DNA from: Bradyrhizobium sp. YR681
GTDB taxonomy: Bacteria > Pseudomonadota > Alphaproteobacteria > Rhizobiales > Xanthobacteraceae
Assembly: GCF_000282615.1 (NCBI RefSeq)
Contig: NZ_AKIY01000267.1
Location: forward strand, 1-47,091
DNA: 47,091 nt
Direction: 5' to 3'
Part shown: piece by piece, positions 18,179 to 28,163 of the stretch
Layout of the letters: each line of letters begins with the position of its first letter
Numbering within the stretch: the stretch's first letter is position 1
Made by a program: the position numbers and the translations under genes
The notes under the pieces: generated by a model
Databases searched by the model: none
Seen by the model: the letters and a program-made list of their open reading frames with translations, nothing else
Told to the model about the DNA's origin: nothing

Positions 18179-19522
18179 CTATGCAGGAGGCGTGCCGTTG
18201 AGGCCGAGCACGTGCCCGGCGAGATACAGCGAGCCGGTGATCAGGATGCGCGGCGGCACCTCGTAGGCGAGCTTCGCCAATGCGCGCAACGCGGGCTCGA
18301 TGCCGGGCGCGATCTCGATGCGCATGCCGAGGCTGCGCGCGGCGTCCGCGAGGCGATCGACCGGCATCGCGGCCTCGGTGTCGGGGATCGGCACCGCGAT
18401 GATGTGACGGGTGAGGCCGGCGAAATTGGCGAGAAAGGCTTTCGCGTCCTTGTTGGCCATCATGCCCGCGATCACGACCAGCGGCCGCGACACCCGCTCT
18501 TCGAGATCGCCGAGCGCGGCCGCCGCGACGCGGCCGCCTTCGGCATTGTGGCCGCCATCGAGCCAGATCTCCGAGCCTTGCGGTCCCCACGCGAGCAGTT
18601 CGCCCGACGTGATGCGCTGCATCCGCGCCGGCCATTCCGCGCCGAGGATGCCCGCCTCGAAGGCGGCCTGATTGATCTTGAACGTCGAGATCGCGCGCAA
18701 CGTCGCGATGGCGAGACCTGCATTGTCGAACTGATGTCGGCCGAACAGGCGCGGCGCTGTGAGATCCATCAGGCCCCGCTCGTCGGAATAGACCAGGCGC
18801 CCGTGCTCGACATTGACGTGCCAGCTTTCATTGGCGGCAAACAGCGGCGCGCGCATGCGCCTGGCCTGCGCCTCGATCACGGCCATCGCTTCGCCGGACT
18901 GCTCGGCGCAGATCACGGGCACGCCGCGCTTGATGATCGCGGCCTTCTCGCCGGCGATCGATGTCAGCGTGTCGCCGAGGAAGTCCGTGTGGTCCATGCT
19001 GACAGGCGTGATCACGCAGGCCGCCGGCGTATCCACGACATTGGTCGAATCGAGCCGGCCGCCGAGGCCGACTTCGAGCAGCACCGCATCGGCCGGGTTC
19101 TGCGCGAACAGAAGAAAGGCCGCGGCCGTCTTCAACTCGAACACGGTCGCGGGCTCGCCGGCATTGACGCGCTCGACCTCTTCGAGCGCCGCGCGCAGTT
19201 CGTCGTCACCGACCAGCACGCCGCCGCCGACACGGCCGAGCCGAAAGCATTCGTTGATGCGGACCAGATAAGGCGAGGTGTAGGCATGGACGCGCAAGCC
19301 TGCGGCTTCCAGCGTCGCGCGCAGATAGGCAACCGTCGAGCCCTTGCCATTGGTGCCGGCGACGTGGATCACCGGCGGCAGCTTGCGCTCGGGATGGCCG
19401 AGCCGCTCGAGCAGACGGTGCATCCGCTCCAGCCCAAGATCGATGCGCTTCTGATGCAGGGCCGACAGCCGCCCGATCACTTCATCGAGCGACGGCTTTG
19501 CACTGTCAGGGGACGCATTCAC
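18179..19522 (-). CDS. folC: Bifunctional dihydrofolate synthase / folylpolyglutamate synthase
   Basis: FolC attaches glutamate to dihydropteroate and then extends the polyglutamate tail of folates. The 447-residue protein has the Mur-ligase-type P-loop HVAGTNGKGST, YTSPYLVRINECF, the second ATP/Mg motif EVGLGGRLDSTN, the SMDHTDFLG segment and the C-domain motif WLDGGHNAEG. Its start overlaps the accD stop by 4 bases (ATGA on the minus strand), so the two are translationally coupled; the accD-folC pair is common in Proteobacteria. The gene ends 8 bases from the palindromic repeat at 18086-18170, which may serve as its 3' structure. Confidence 0.96.
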   Translation of the reverse strand: MNASPDSAKPSLDEVIGRLSALHQKRIDLGLERMHRLLERLGHPERKLPPVIHVAGTNGKGSTVAYLRATLEAAGLRVHAYTSPYLVRINECFRLGRVGGGVLVGDDELRAALEEVERVNAGEPATVFELKTAAAFLLFAQNPADAVLLEVGLGGRLDSTNVVDTPAACVITPVSMDHTDFLGDTLTSIAGEKAAIIKRGVPVICAEQSGEAMAVIEAQARRMRAPLFAANESWHVNVEHGRLVYSDERGLMDLTAPRLFGRHQFDNAGLAIATLRAISTFKINQAAFEAGILGAEWPARMQRITSGELLAWGPQGSEIWLDGGHNAEGGRVAAAALGDLEERVSRPLVVIAGMMANKDAKAFLANFAGLTRHIIAVPIPDTEAAMPVDRLADAARSLGMRIEIAPGIEPALRALAKLAYEVPPRILITGSLYLAGHVLGLNGTPPA

Positions 19523-20460
19523 GCGTGGGGCGCGGCCGGCGCGGTCTCGGCGGCCGAGACGATCTGCGCCGGGCTGACGACCGGCTGCACCGATTTCGAT
19601 GCGCCCTCCTGGGCCGGCGCCTTGGTCAGCAGGCGGCAGAGCCGGGCGAGCGTCGGACGCAGCTCGTGGCGATGCACGACCATGTCGACCATGCCGTGCT
19701 CTTTCAAATACTCGGCACGCTGGAAACCTTCCGGCAGTTTTTCGCGAATGGTCTGCTCGATCACGCGCGCGCCGGCAAAGCCGATCAGCGCACCGGGCTC
19801 GGCGATCTGCACGTCGCCCAGCATCGCATAGGACGCTGTGACGCCGCCGGTGGTCGGGTTGGTCAGCACGACGATGTAGGGCTGCTTGGCTTCACGCAGC
19901 ATCTGCACGCCGACCGTGGTGCGCGGCATCTGCATCAGCGAGAGGATGCCTTCCTGCATGCGCGCGCCGCCTGATGCGGCGAACACGATGAACGGCGACT
20001 TCTTCTCGACCGCGAGCTCCAGACCGCGCACGATCGCCTCGCCCGCGGCCATGCCGAGCGAGCCGCCCATGAAATCGAAATCCTGCACGGCAACGACGAC
20101 GGCCGCGCCTTCGAGCTTGCCGTAACCGACCTTGATCGCGTCGTTGAGGTTGGTGCGCGCTCGCGCATCCTTGATGCGGTCGACGTATTTCTTCTCGTCG
20201 CGGAACTTGAGCGGGTCGGGCGTGACATCGGGCAGCGCGACGTCGTACCAGGTCTCGTTGTCGAAGATCGACTTCAACCGCGCCACCGCGTTCATGCGCA
20301 TGTGGTAGTTCGAGCCGGGGATGACGAACTGGTTGGCCTCGACGTCCTTGTAGAACACGAGCTGTCCGGAATCCGGGCACTTGATCCAGAGATTCTCCGG
20401 CGTCTCCCGCCGCAGCATGTTGCGGATCTTCGGCCGGACCACATTGGTAAGCCAGTTCAT
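19519..20460 (-). CDS. accD: Acetyl-CoA carboxylase carboxyltransferase subunit beta
   Basis: AccD and AccA form the carboxyltransferase that moves CO2 from biotin to acetyl-CoA, the first step of fatty acid synthesis. The ATG at 20460 (MNWLTNVV) follows GGAGCAAACC and gives 313 residues; the open frame continues upstream but not with family sequence. The crotonase-like core is typical (GGSLGMAAGEAIVRG, ASGGARMQEG, TNPTTGGVTASYAMLGD). The N-terminal zinc ribbon is degenerate: only Cys28 of the four usual cysteines remains, with Ser31, Ile47 and Ser50 at the other positions. I recall the same loss in other rhizobial AccD proteins. The C-terminal Ala/Pro-rich tail overlaps folC. Confidence 0.96.
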   Translation of the reverse strand: MNWLTNVVRPKIRNMLRRETPENLWIKCPDSGQLVFYKDVEANQFVIPGSNYHMRMNAVARLKSIFDNETWYDVALPDVTPDPLKFRDEKKYVDRIKDARARTNLNDAIKVGYGKLEGAAVVVAVQDFDFMGGSLGMAAGEAIVRGLELAVEKKSPFIVFAASGGARMQEGILSLMQMPRTTVGVQMLREAKQPYIVVLTNPTTGGVTASYAMLGDVQIAEPGALIGFAGARVIEQTIREKLPEGFQRAEYLKEHGMVDMVVHRHELRPTLARLCRLLTKAPAQEGASKSVQPVVSPAQIVSAAETAPAAPHA

Positions 20461-20580
20461 GGTTTGCTCCGATGTGCGAGCCCGCATAGGGCCGCCTGAA
20501 AGGATATATGGCGGCCGGGCTCCTGCCCGGCAAGCCGCCGTGTCGTCCGCTGTCATCCGCCTTGGCAGCGGAATTATGGC

Positions 20581-21413
20581 CTATTTGGCCGCTTGTTTCG
20601 CAGCCCTGACGCCCTGGGCCAGCGCCGCGGTCAGCTCGGCCACGGCGTTAACGGTTTTGGCGGTCGCGCGGCCCTCGGCATCGAGGCTGCCCTTGAGCGC
20701 ATCGACCAAAGCGGTGCCGACCACCGAACCATCGGCCTTCTCTGCAATGGCGCGCGCCGCCTCCGGCGTGCGGATGCCGAAACCAACGCAGATCGGCAGC
20801 CCGGTATGCCGCTTGATGCGCGCGACGGCGTCACCGACGACATTCGCGTCCGCCGCCGCTGCACCGGTGATGCCGGCGATGGAGACGTAATAAACAAAGC
20901 CCGACGTGTTCGCGAGCACCGCGGGCAGGCGCTTGTCGTCGGTGGTCGGGGTCGCCAGGCGAATGAAGTTCAGGCCTGCCTTCAGCGCGGGAATGCAGAG
21001 TTCGTCGTCTTCCTCCGGCGGCAAATCGACGATGATCAGGCCGTCAACGCCTGATGTCTTTGCATCGGCCAGGAACTTGTCGACGCCGTAAATGTAGATC
21101 GGATTGTAATAGCCCATCAGCACCAGCGGCGTGACGTTGTCGTCCTTGCGGAAGTCGCGCACGAGATCGAGCGTCTTCTTCAGCGTCATGCCGACCTTGA
21201 GCGCGCGGAGCCCGGCGGCCTGGATCGAGGGACCATCGGCCATCGGATCGGTGAAGGGAATGCCGAGCTCGATGACGTCGGAGCCTGATTTCGAGAGCGC
21301 CTTGACGATCTCGAGCGACGTCGCCGGATCGGGATCGCCGGCCATCACATAGGTGACGAAGGCCGCGCGGCCCTGCTTCTTCAGCTCGGCGAAACGGGTG
21401 TCGATACGCGTGG

Positions 21414-21417
<4 letters not shown>
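20581..21417 (-). CDS. trpA: Tryptophan synthase alpha subunit
   Basis: TrpA cleaves indole-3-glycerol phosphate to indole and glyceraldehyde-3-phosphate; the indole is channelled to TrpB. The TIM-barrel catalytic residues are visible as Glu50 (VIELGIPF) and Asp61 (DPMADGP), matching Glu49/Asp60 of the Salmonella enzyme. Other landmarks are LMGYYNPIY and VGFGIRTPE. The start is a GTG at 21417 whose last two bases are shared with the trpB stop (GTGA on the minus strand), giving 278 residues and tight coupling. A 120-base gap separates it from accD downstream. Confidence 0.97.
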
Positions 21418-22627
<1,210 letters not shown>

Positions 22628-22631
<4 letters not shown>

Positions 22632-23287
22632 CGGACGCTCAACTCTTGAGTGGCGCGCGCGGCGCGAATGAAGGCCTTGATCATCTCGGGATCTTTCACG
22701 CCGGGGGCGCTTTCGATGCCGGAGGACACGTCGACGCCACCGGCGCGGGTGACGCGAACGGCTTCCCCAACATTGTCGGCGTGAAGCCCGCCCGAGACCA
22801 TGTAGGGCAGTGTCAGATCGAGATTTTCCAGCAGGTGCCAGTCGAACGGCGCGCCGAGGCCGCCGGGGCGGGTCGCGTCCTTCGGAGCGCGCGCATCGAA
22901 CAGGATGCGGTCGGCGACCGCGGCGTAACCAGGGAGCACGGCGAGATCGGCTGCATTTGCCACCGGCACCGCCTTCATCACCGGGCGACCATATTTCTGC
23001 TTGATGTCGCGCAGCCGTGCCACGCTCTCCTTGCCGTGGAGCTGGAAGATGTCCGGCGACAGGGCGTCCATGATGTTGTCGAGCGTGGCGTCGTCGGCGT
23101 CGACCGTGAGCGCGACCTTGAGCGCGCGCCGCTTCACCAGCCGGCCGAGATCGCGCCCGATCTCCAGCGAGACGTGCCGGGGCGACGGCGGAAAGAACAC
23201 GAACCCGACCATGTCGGCGCCCGCGTCGAGCGCCGTTTCGAGCGTCTCGCGCGTGGACAGGCCGCAGATCTTGACGAGCAGGGACAT
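22628..23287 (-). CDS. trpF: Phosphoribosylanthranilate isomerase
   Basis: TrpF performs the Amadori rearrangement of N-(5-phosphoribosyl)anthranilate in tryptophan synthesis. The 219-residue TIM barrel begins MSLLVKICGL with the catalytic cysteine in KICGL, then GFVFFPPSPRH, FQLHGKE, the catalytic-aspartate region LFDARAP, and the phosphate site VSGGLHADNV and VDVSSGIE. The stop overlaps the trpB start. It is 66 bases downstream of lapA on the same strand. Confidence 0.97.
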
Positions 23288-23353
23288 GGGCTCAAAGCGA
23301 ATGGAGGCCGCGGGTCCGCGGCCGGAAAACAGGGTTTTCGGTCGGGGCCGCTT

Positions 23354-23746
23354 CTACAACGTCGCGCGCTGCTTGTCTCGCCCGATGGGCCCGTAAAGGC
23401 CGGCCCCGGAGGGGACGGGGAGGCGCTGGGGCTCGGGCCTGGCGGCAGCCGCCTGGACCCGCAGATCGGCCAGTTCCCCTCTCGCGGCGCGGGCATCCGC
23501 CTCGTGCCGGCGCGCGGCGCGGCGCCAATGCCGCTGGCCGAACCAGACGGCGCAGCCGCCCGCCACCACGCCCATCGCAGCCACCAGAAGCAGGAGCACG
23601 AACAGAGGCAGTGTGACCGACAATGCCGGATCGTTGGCCATGAAGGGATCGAGGGAGACCGTGACGAAATGCCGGTTGGCGACGGCAAAGGTCACCAGGA
23701 CCAGGCCCAGCGGAATCACGATCAGTGCGGTCAGGAACTTTCGCAT
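23354..23746 (-). CDS. lapA: LapA-domain (DUF1049) inner-membrane protein
   Basis: A 130-residue membrane protein with two hydrophobic segments (about 4-24 and 43-67) separated by a short loop containing ANRHFVTVSLDPF, which is the LapA/DUF1049 pattern, followed by a charged, Arg/Ala-rich cytoplasmic tail. In E. coli LapA works with LapB in controlling LPS assembly; here the position between ihfB and trpF is the usual alphaproteobacterial one. Function beyond membrane localisation is inferred from the family. It lies 71 bases after ihfB and is probably cotranscribed with it. Confidence 0.8.
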   Translation of the reverse strand: MRKFLTALIVIPLGLVLVTFAVANRHFVTVSLDPFMANDPALSVTLPLFVLLLLVAAMGVVAGGCAVWFGQRHWRRAARRHEADARAARGELADLRVQAAAARPEPQRLPVPSGAGLYGPIGRDKQRATL

Positions 23747-23817
23747 CGCGATCGCTCGTCTTGAATCAGGCTTGCCGCCGCATCATGCGGCCATCAGGTT
23801 AAACCCGGACGACGGCG

Positions 23818-24123
23818 TTAGTCCGGCGCACCGGGATCCGGATGGTCGCGGTTGAGCCGCTCGCGCATTTCCTTGCCGGTCTTGAAGAACGGAACGCTCT
23901 TCTGGTCGACGGGCACATGGGCGCCAGTGCGTGGATTGCGCCCGGCGCGTGCAGGGCGATGCTTGACCGAGAAGGCACCGAAGCCGCGCAACTCGACGCG
24001 ATCACCGCGTGCGAGTGCCGCTACGATCTCTTCGAGAATCGCATTCACAATGTTCTCGACATCCCGCTGGTACAGATGCGGGTTGTGCTCGGCGATACGC
24101 TGAACAAGTTCGGATTTGATCAT
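23818..24123 (-). CDS. ihfB: Integration host factor subunit beta
   Basis: IHF-beta pairs with IHF-alpha to bend DNA sharply and assists sigma-54 promoters, recombination and replication. The 101-residue protein starts MIKSELVQRIAEHNPHLYQ and contains the DNA-binding beta-arm region RGFGAFSVKHRPARAGRNP with the minor-groove proline-containing GRNPRTG motif. Its C-terminus is slightly longer than E. coli IHF-beta and is charged (DHPDPGAPD). The 171-base gap to sppA holds a TTGACA-like element on the minus strand (24180-24185), a possible -35 box, but no convincing -10. Confidence 0.95.
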   Translation of the reverse strand: MIKSELVQRIAEHNPHLYQRDVENIVNAILEEIVAALARGDRVELRGFGAFSVKHRPARAGRNPRTGAHVPVDQKSVPFFKTGKEMRERLNRDHPDPGAPD

Positions 24124-24294
24124 CGAGAGATAGGACCCGGAAGCGTGCGGATGACCATTTCCGTGAAAATACCGTGATCTGTCAAGACGCTAAATGAAGG
24201 TTGAGCGTCGCGAAAATACGTGACAAATGCCGAAAAAGCGGGCTGCCCCTCTACCCGTCAGACGGGAAAATCCTCTGGGCCTCGCTTGGTTCCG

Positions 24295-25275
24295 TCAATT
24301 TGACGCGGCGGGCTGCCACAAGGCGAGCATTCCATCCATTCCGAGCCGATCGACGGCCTGCGCGACACCGGTTTGCCCGATCTGATGCGCAATCGAGCCT
24401 AAACCAAGCGCTTCCAGCGTGACGACAGCAGCTGTCTTGAGGAACGGCAGATCGCCAAAGCGCGGCTCAAGCTTGTAATCGCGCACGGTGAGACCCTTCT
24501 TGACGCCCTTCTGCTCCTCGAGCCACGTCACGGCCGTCTTCTCGTCGCCGAGCTGATCGATCAGCTTGAGATCGATCGCCTGACGGCCGGTGAAGACACG
24601 GCCATCGGCGACTTTTTCGAGCTGCGTGTCATCCATGCCACGGCGCTGCTTCACCAGATCCTTGAACCAGGCGTAGGAATCCTTCACGAGCGCATCGAGC
24701 GCGGCGCGCGCTTCCGGGCTGGTCGGTTCAAAGCCGTTGGGCGCGGCCTTCAACGGCGACGACTTCACTTCCTCGACCTTGACGCCGACGGTCTTCAGCA
24801 GCTCCGAGACGTTGGGAAACTGGAACAGCACGCCGATCGAGCCGACCAGCGAGCTCTGCTGGGCGATGATGTGGTCGCTCGCGATCGCCGTGATGTAGCC
24901 GCCGGAGGCGGCAAGGCCCTCGACCACGACGACGAGCGGCTTCTTGGCCTTGAGCCGGACAAGCGAGTCGTAGAGCTGCTCGGAGCCGGCGGTGGTGCCG
25001 CCCGGCGAGTTGATGTGAACGATCACGGCGGCCGCCTGCGAATTCTCCAGCCGCTCCAGCGCCTGCGTGCGATCGGAATCGCTGCGGATCAAGCCCTCGA
25101 TCTGGACCCGCGCGATCGAGCCGGCGGCGGCGAACGTGCCGCGCGCACCTGGCGTCGCCACCAGCGCGAAGCCCGCGATCGCCGCGATCGCGATCAGCGC
25201 GGCCATCACGCGCCAGAAGGTCAGCTTGCGGCGGATCCTGCGGCGATCGACGATGATGTCCGAATCGAGCGACAT
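24295..25275 (-). CDS. sppA: Signal peptide peptidase SppA (protease IV, short form)
   Basis: SppA is an inner-membrane serine protease that degrades cleaved signal peptides. The 326-residue protein has an N-terminal membrane anchor (about 22-42) after a basic head (RRRIRRK). Catalytic Ser124 lies in GLAASGGYIT and the candidate general-base lysine is Lys176 in SPLKAAPNG; HINSPGGTTAGSEQ forms the preceding oxyanion region. It is the short single-domain form rather than the 600-residue E. coli type. It lies between rpsA and ihfB, the usual place in Rhizobiales, but a terminator and a palindromic repeat separate it from rpsA. Confidence 0.93.
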   Translation of the reverse strand: MSLDSDIIVDRRRIRRKLTFWRVMAALIAIAAIAGFALVATPGARGTFAAAGSIARVQIEGLIRSDSDRTQALERLENSQAAAVIVHINSPGGTTAGSEQLYDSLVRLKAKKPLVVVVEGLAASGGYITAIASDHIIAQQSSLVGSIGVLFQFPNVSELLKTVGVKVEEVKSSPLKAAPNGFEPTSPEARAALDALVKDSYAWFKDLVKQRRGMDDTQLEKVADGRVFTGRQAIDLKLIDQLGDEKTAVTWLEEQKGVKKGLTVRDYKLEPRFGDLPFLKTAAVVTLEALGLGSIAHQIGQTGVAQAVDRLGMDGMLALWQPAASN

Positions 25276-25397
25276 CGGAATGTCTCCAAATGAAAGGCCG
25301 CGGGCGTTGTGCCGTCACAACGTGACCAATGGCTTGTCTGAATACATCAATTGCGGCGCAATTTGAAGAAAACAAGGCCGGCGTCTTGCGTGAGCGC

Positions 25398-25482
25398 GTA
25401 GCCCGGATGGAGCGCAGCGTAATCCGGGATTCGGGCCACATTGGCAGCGGCCCCGGATTACGCTGCGCTCCATCCGGGCTAC
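25398..25482. repeat. Palindromic repeat, GTAGCCCGGATGGAGCG family, copy 2
   Basis: Perfect 31-bp inverted arms (25398-25428 and 25452-25482) around a 23-base loop, beginning GTAGCCCGGATGGAGCGCAG. It shares the outer arm sequence with the copy at 18086-18170, with one base changed. It lies between sppA and the rpsA terminator and is the longest perfect inverted repeat I found in the window. Confidence 0.88.
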
Positions 25483-25494
25483 GGGCGCAACAAG

Positions 25495-25525
25495 CAACAA
25501 AAAAGCCCCGGCTCGCGCCGGGGCT
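25495..25525 (-). terminator. Rho-independent terminator of rpsA
   Basis: Read on the minus strand, a perfect 9-bp stem (AGCCCCGGC / GCCGGGGCT, 25504-25525) with a 4-base loop is followed by a T run ending TTTTTTG. It begins 28 bases after the rpsA stop. Confidence 0.9.
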
Positions 25526-25552
25526 CTGATGTCAGCAAAACGAATGTTTCGC

Positions 25553-27259
25553 TTACTTGCTGTCGCGGTTCTTGAGCGCGGTGCCGAGGATGTCGCCCAG
25601 CGTCGCTCCCGAATCGGAGGAGCCGTACTGCGCGATGGCTTCCTTCTCTTCGGCGACTTCGAGCGCCTTGATCGACACCTGGACCTTGCGGGCCTTCTTG
25701 TCGAACTGGATCACGCGGGCATCGACCTTCTCGCCGACGGCGAAGCGTTCGGCACGCTGGTCGTTGCGGTCACGCGCGAGCTCCGAGCGCTTGACGAAGG
25801 TGGTGAAGTCGGTCCCGGCGATCTTCACCTCGATACCGCTTTCCTTCACTTCGAGCACTTCGCAGGTCACGACCGCGCCCTTCTTGACATCGCCCGGCTC
25901 GGCGAAGGGGTCGCCTTCGAGCTGCTTGATGCCGAGCGAGATACGCTCCTTCTCGACGTCCACATCGAGCACCACGGCCTTCACCATGTCGCCCTTCTTG
26001 TAGTTGTCGATCACCTGCTCGCCCGGAAGCTTCCAGTCGAGGTCGGAGAGATGGACCATGCCGTCGACGTCGCCTTCGAGGCCCAGGAACAGACCGAACT
26101 CGGTCTTGTTCTTGACTTCGCCCTCGACCACCGAACCGGTCGGGTGACCTTCGACGAAGACCTCCCAGGGGTTGCGCATGGTCTGCTTGAGGCCGAGCGA
26201 GATGCGCCGCTTGACGGAATCGACTTCGAGCACCTGCACTTCGACTTCCTGCGAGGTCGAAACGATCTTGCCGGGGTGCATGTTCTTCTTGGTCCACGAC
26301 ATCTCGGAGACGTGGATCAGGCCTTCGATGCCCGGCTCGAGCTCGACGAACGCACCGTAGTCGGTGATGTTAGTGACGCGGCCGGAGAAGCGGGCACCCA
26401 GCGGGTACTTGGCTTCGATGCCCTGCCACGGATCGTCCAGCAGCTGCTTCATGCCCAGCGAGATGCGGTGCGTCTCGTGGTTGATCTTGATGATCTTGAC
26501 CTTCACGGTCTGGCCGATCGAGAGCACCTCGGTCGGGTGGTTGACGCGGCGCCACGCGATGTCGGTGACGTGCAGCAGGCCGTCGATGCCGCCGAGGTCA
26601 ACGAACGCACCGTAATCGGTGATGTTCTTGACCACGCCGTCGATGACCTGACCCTCTTCGAGGTTCTGCACCAGCTCCTGGCGCTGCTCGGCGCGGGTCT
26701 CTTCGAGAACCGTGCGGCGGGACACCACGATGTTGCCGCGGCGGCGGTCCATCTTGAGGATCTGGAACGGCTGCGAGTTGTTCATCAGCGGCGCAACGTC
26801 GCGGATCGGACGGATGTCGACCTGCGAGCGCGGCAGGAAGGCCACGGCACCGTCGAGGTCGACGGTGAAGCCGCCCTTGACCTGGTTGAAGATGACGCCG
26901 TTGACCTTCTCGTTGTTCTGGAAGGCCTTCTCGAGCTTGCCCCAGCTCTCCTCGCGGCGCGCCTTGTCGCGCGACAGCACGGCTTCGCCGAGCGCGTTCT
27001 CGATCCGGTCGAGGAACACTTCCACCTCGTCGCCGACCTTGATCTCGCTCTCACGGCCGGGGCCGGAAAATTCGCGCAGGGCAACGCGGCCCTCGGTCTT
27101 CAGGCCGACGTCGATGACGGCCATGTCCTTTTCAATTGCAACAACCTTGCCCTTGACGACGGAGCTTTCCTGCAGGTTGCCACCTGCGAAGGACTCGTCG
27201 AGCATCGCGGCGAAATCGTCACGCGACGGGCTATAGGTATCAGCAGAAGTCGAAGCCAT
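25553..27259 (-). CDS. rpsA: 30S ribosomal protein S1
   Basis: S1 binds mRNA on the 30S subunit and helps initiation on structured or weak-SD leaders. The ATG at 27259 (MASTSADTYS) follows CTGGAGAACAA and gives 568 residues. Repeated S1 RNA-binding modules are visible; examples are VDGVVKNITDYGAFVDLGG, RFSGRVTNITDYGAFVEL and VEGEVKNKTEFGLFLGLEG, consistent with six domains in total. The last domains are more divergent. A 265-base gap upstream to cmk (27260-27524) probably holds its promoter and leader; I see no gene there. It ends at a strong terminator. Confidence 0.97.
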   Translation of the reverse strand: MASTSADTYSPSRDDFAAMLDESFAGGNLQESSVVKGKVVAIEKDMAVIDVGLKTEGRVALREFSGPGRESEIKVGDEVEVFLDRIENALGEAVLSRDKARREESWGKLEKAFQNNEKVNGVIFNQVKGGFTVDLDGAVAFLPRSQVDIRPIRDVAPLMNNSQPFQILKMDRRRGNIVVSRRTVLEETRAEQRQELVQNLEEGQVIDGVVKNITDYGAFVDLGGIDGLLHVTDIAWRRVNHPTEVLSIGQTVKVKIIKINHETHRISLGMKQLLDDPWQGIEAKYPLGARFSGRVTNITDYGAFVELEPGIEGLIHVSEMSWTKKNMHPGKIVSTSQEVEVQVLEVDSVKRRISLGLKQTMRNPWEVFVEGHPTGSVVEGEVKNKTEFGLFLGLEGDVDGMVHLSDLDWKLPGEQVIDNYKKGDMVKAVVLDVDVEKERISLGIKQLEGDPFAEPGDVKKGAVVTCEVLEVKESGIEVKIAGTDFTTFVKRSELARDRNDQRAERFAVGEKVDARVIQFDKKARKVQVSIKALEVAEEKEAIAQYGSSDSGATLGDILGTALKNRDSK

Positions 27260-27524
27260 TTGTTCTCCAGTTGCGGATGTCTTGCCGGCCGTTGGGTTTT
27301 TGGGCGTATCGGGCGTGCAGTGTCGGAAGGTCCACAAAACCTTCGAGCGACCGCTCGTTGCCCCGGTTTGCAACCAGAACAGCGGAAGCGGGCCGGCTGG
27401 GCCCGCACGTTCGATACGTGGAAATCTCTTGTCCGGAGCCTGGATCGCGTCGGCCCCAAGCAGGGACCGAGAGTATCGACCTCAAAGAGCGGGAGCGGGC
27501 GCTTCCTCCAATGACGGCAGCGGC

Positions 27525-28163
27525 TTAACCCCGCGACCGGCCCGCTCGGACGGCCTCGATAATGTCGATGGCGGCCCGGACGCCGCCTTCTATATCCAGT
27601 TGGGAGTTATCTAGCAAGTAAGCATCCGCGGCCGGCTTCAAGGGCGCAATCGGCCGGTTCTTGTCGCGCTCGTCGCGCCGGATGATGTCGGCGAGCACCG
27701 CCGCCTCATTCGCCTCCTCGCCCCTTGCCCTCGCCTCCATGGTGCGGCGGTGGGCGCGAACCCTGGGGTCGGCCACGACGAAGATCTTCACGTCGGCATG
27801 GGGGCAGATCACGGTTCCAATATCCCGGCCGTCCAGCACCGCCCCCGGCGGATCGGCGGCGAACTGGCGCTGGAAATTGAGCAGGACCTCGCGAACCCTG
27901 GGGATCGCCGAGACGATCGAGGCGCCCTCGCCGGCCTCCTGGGTCTTCAGGGCCGGATTGCCGAACTTGTCGGGATCGAGTTCCAGCGCAGCCTGCACCG
28001 CAGCCGCCTCATCCCGAAGATCATGGCCCGACTGCATCAGGGCATAGGCGACCGCACGATAGATCACGCCGGTATCGAGATGACGGTAGCCGTAATGATG
28101 CGCAAGGCGCTTGCCCAGCGTCCCTTTGCCCGAGGCCGCGGGCCCGTCGATAGCGATGATCAT
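27525..28163 (-). CDS. cmk: Cytidylate kinase
   Basis: Cmk phosphorylates CMP and dCMP to the diphosphates. The 212-residue protein begins MIIAIDGPAASGKGTLGKRL with the P-loop at residues 7-15, followed by HLDTGVIYRAVA, LDGRDIGTVICP and the lid RRDERDKNR. The length is slightly under the E. coli enzyme. Its start overlaps the aroA stop by 4 bases, so aroA and cmk are coupled; the aroA-cmk-rpsA order is widely conserved in Proteobacteria. Confidence 0.96.
   Translation of the reverse strand: MIIAIDGPAASGKGTLGKRLAHHYGYRHLDTGVIYRAVAYALMQSGHDLRDEAAAVQAALELDPDKFGNPALKTQEAGEGASIVSAIPRVREVLLNFQRQFAADPPGAVLDGRDIGTVICPHADVKIFVVADPRVRAHRRTMEARARGEEANEAAVLADIIRRDERDKNRPIAPLKPAADAYLLDNSQLDIEGGVRAAIDIIEAVRAGRSRG

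Noticed and set aside
18029..19831. 600-residue open frame on the plus strand across folC and accD
   Set aside because: Its sequence is Arg/Asp/Gly/His-rich with no domain, and it spans two real minus-strand genes and a repeat.
25529..27514. 661-residue open frame antisense to rpsA
   Set aside because: Mirrors the strong codon bias of rpsA; Leu/Asp/His-rich and without motif.
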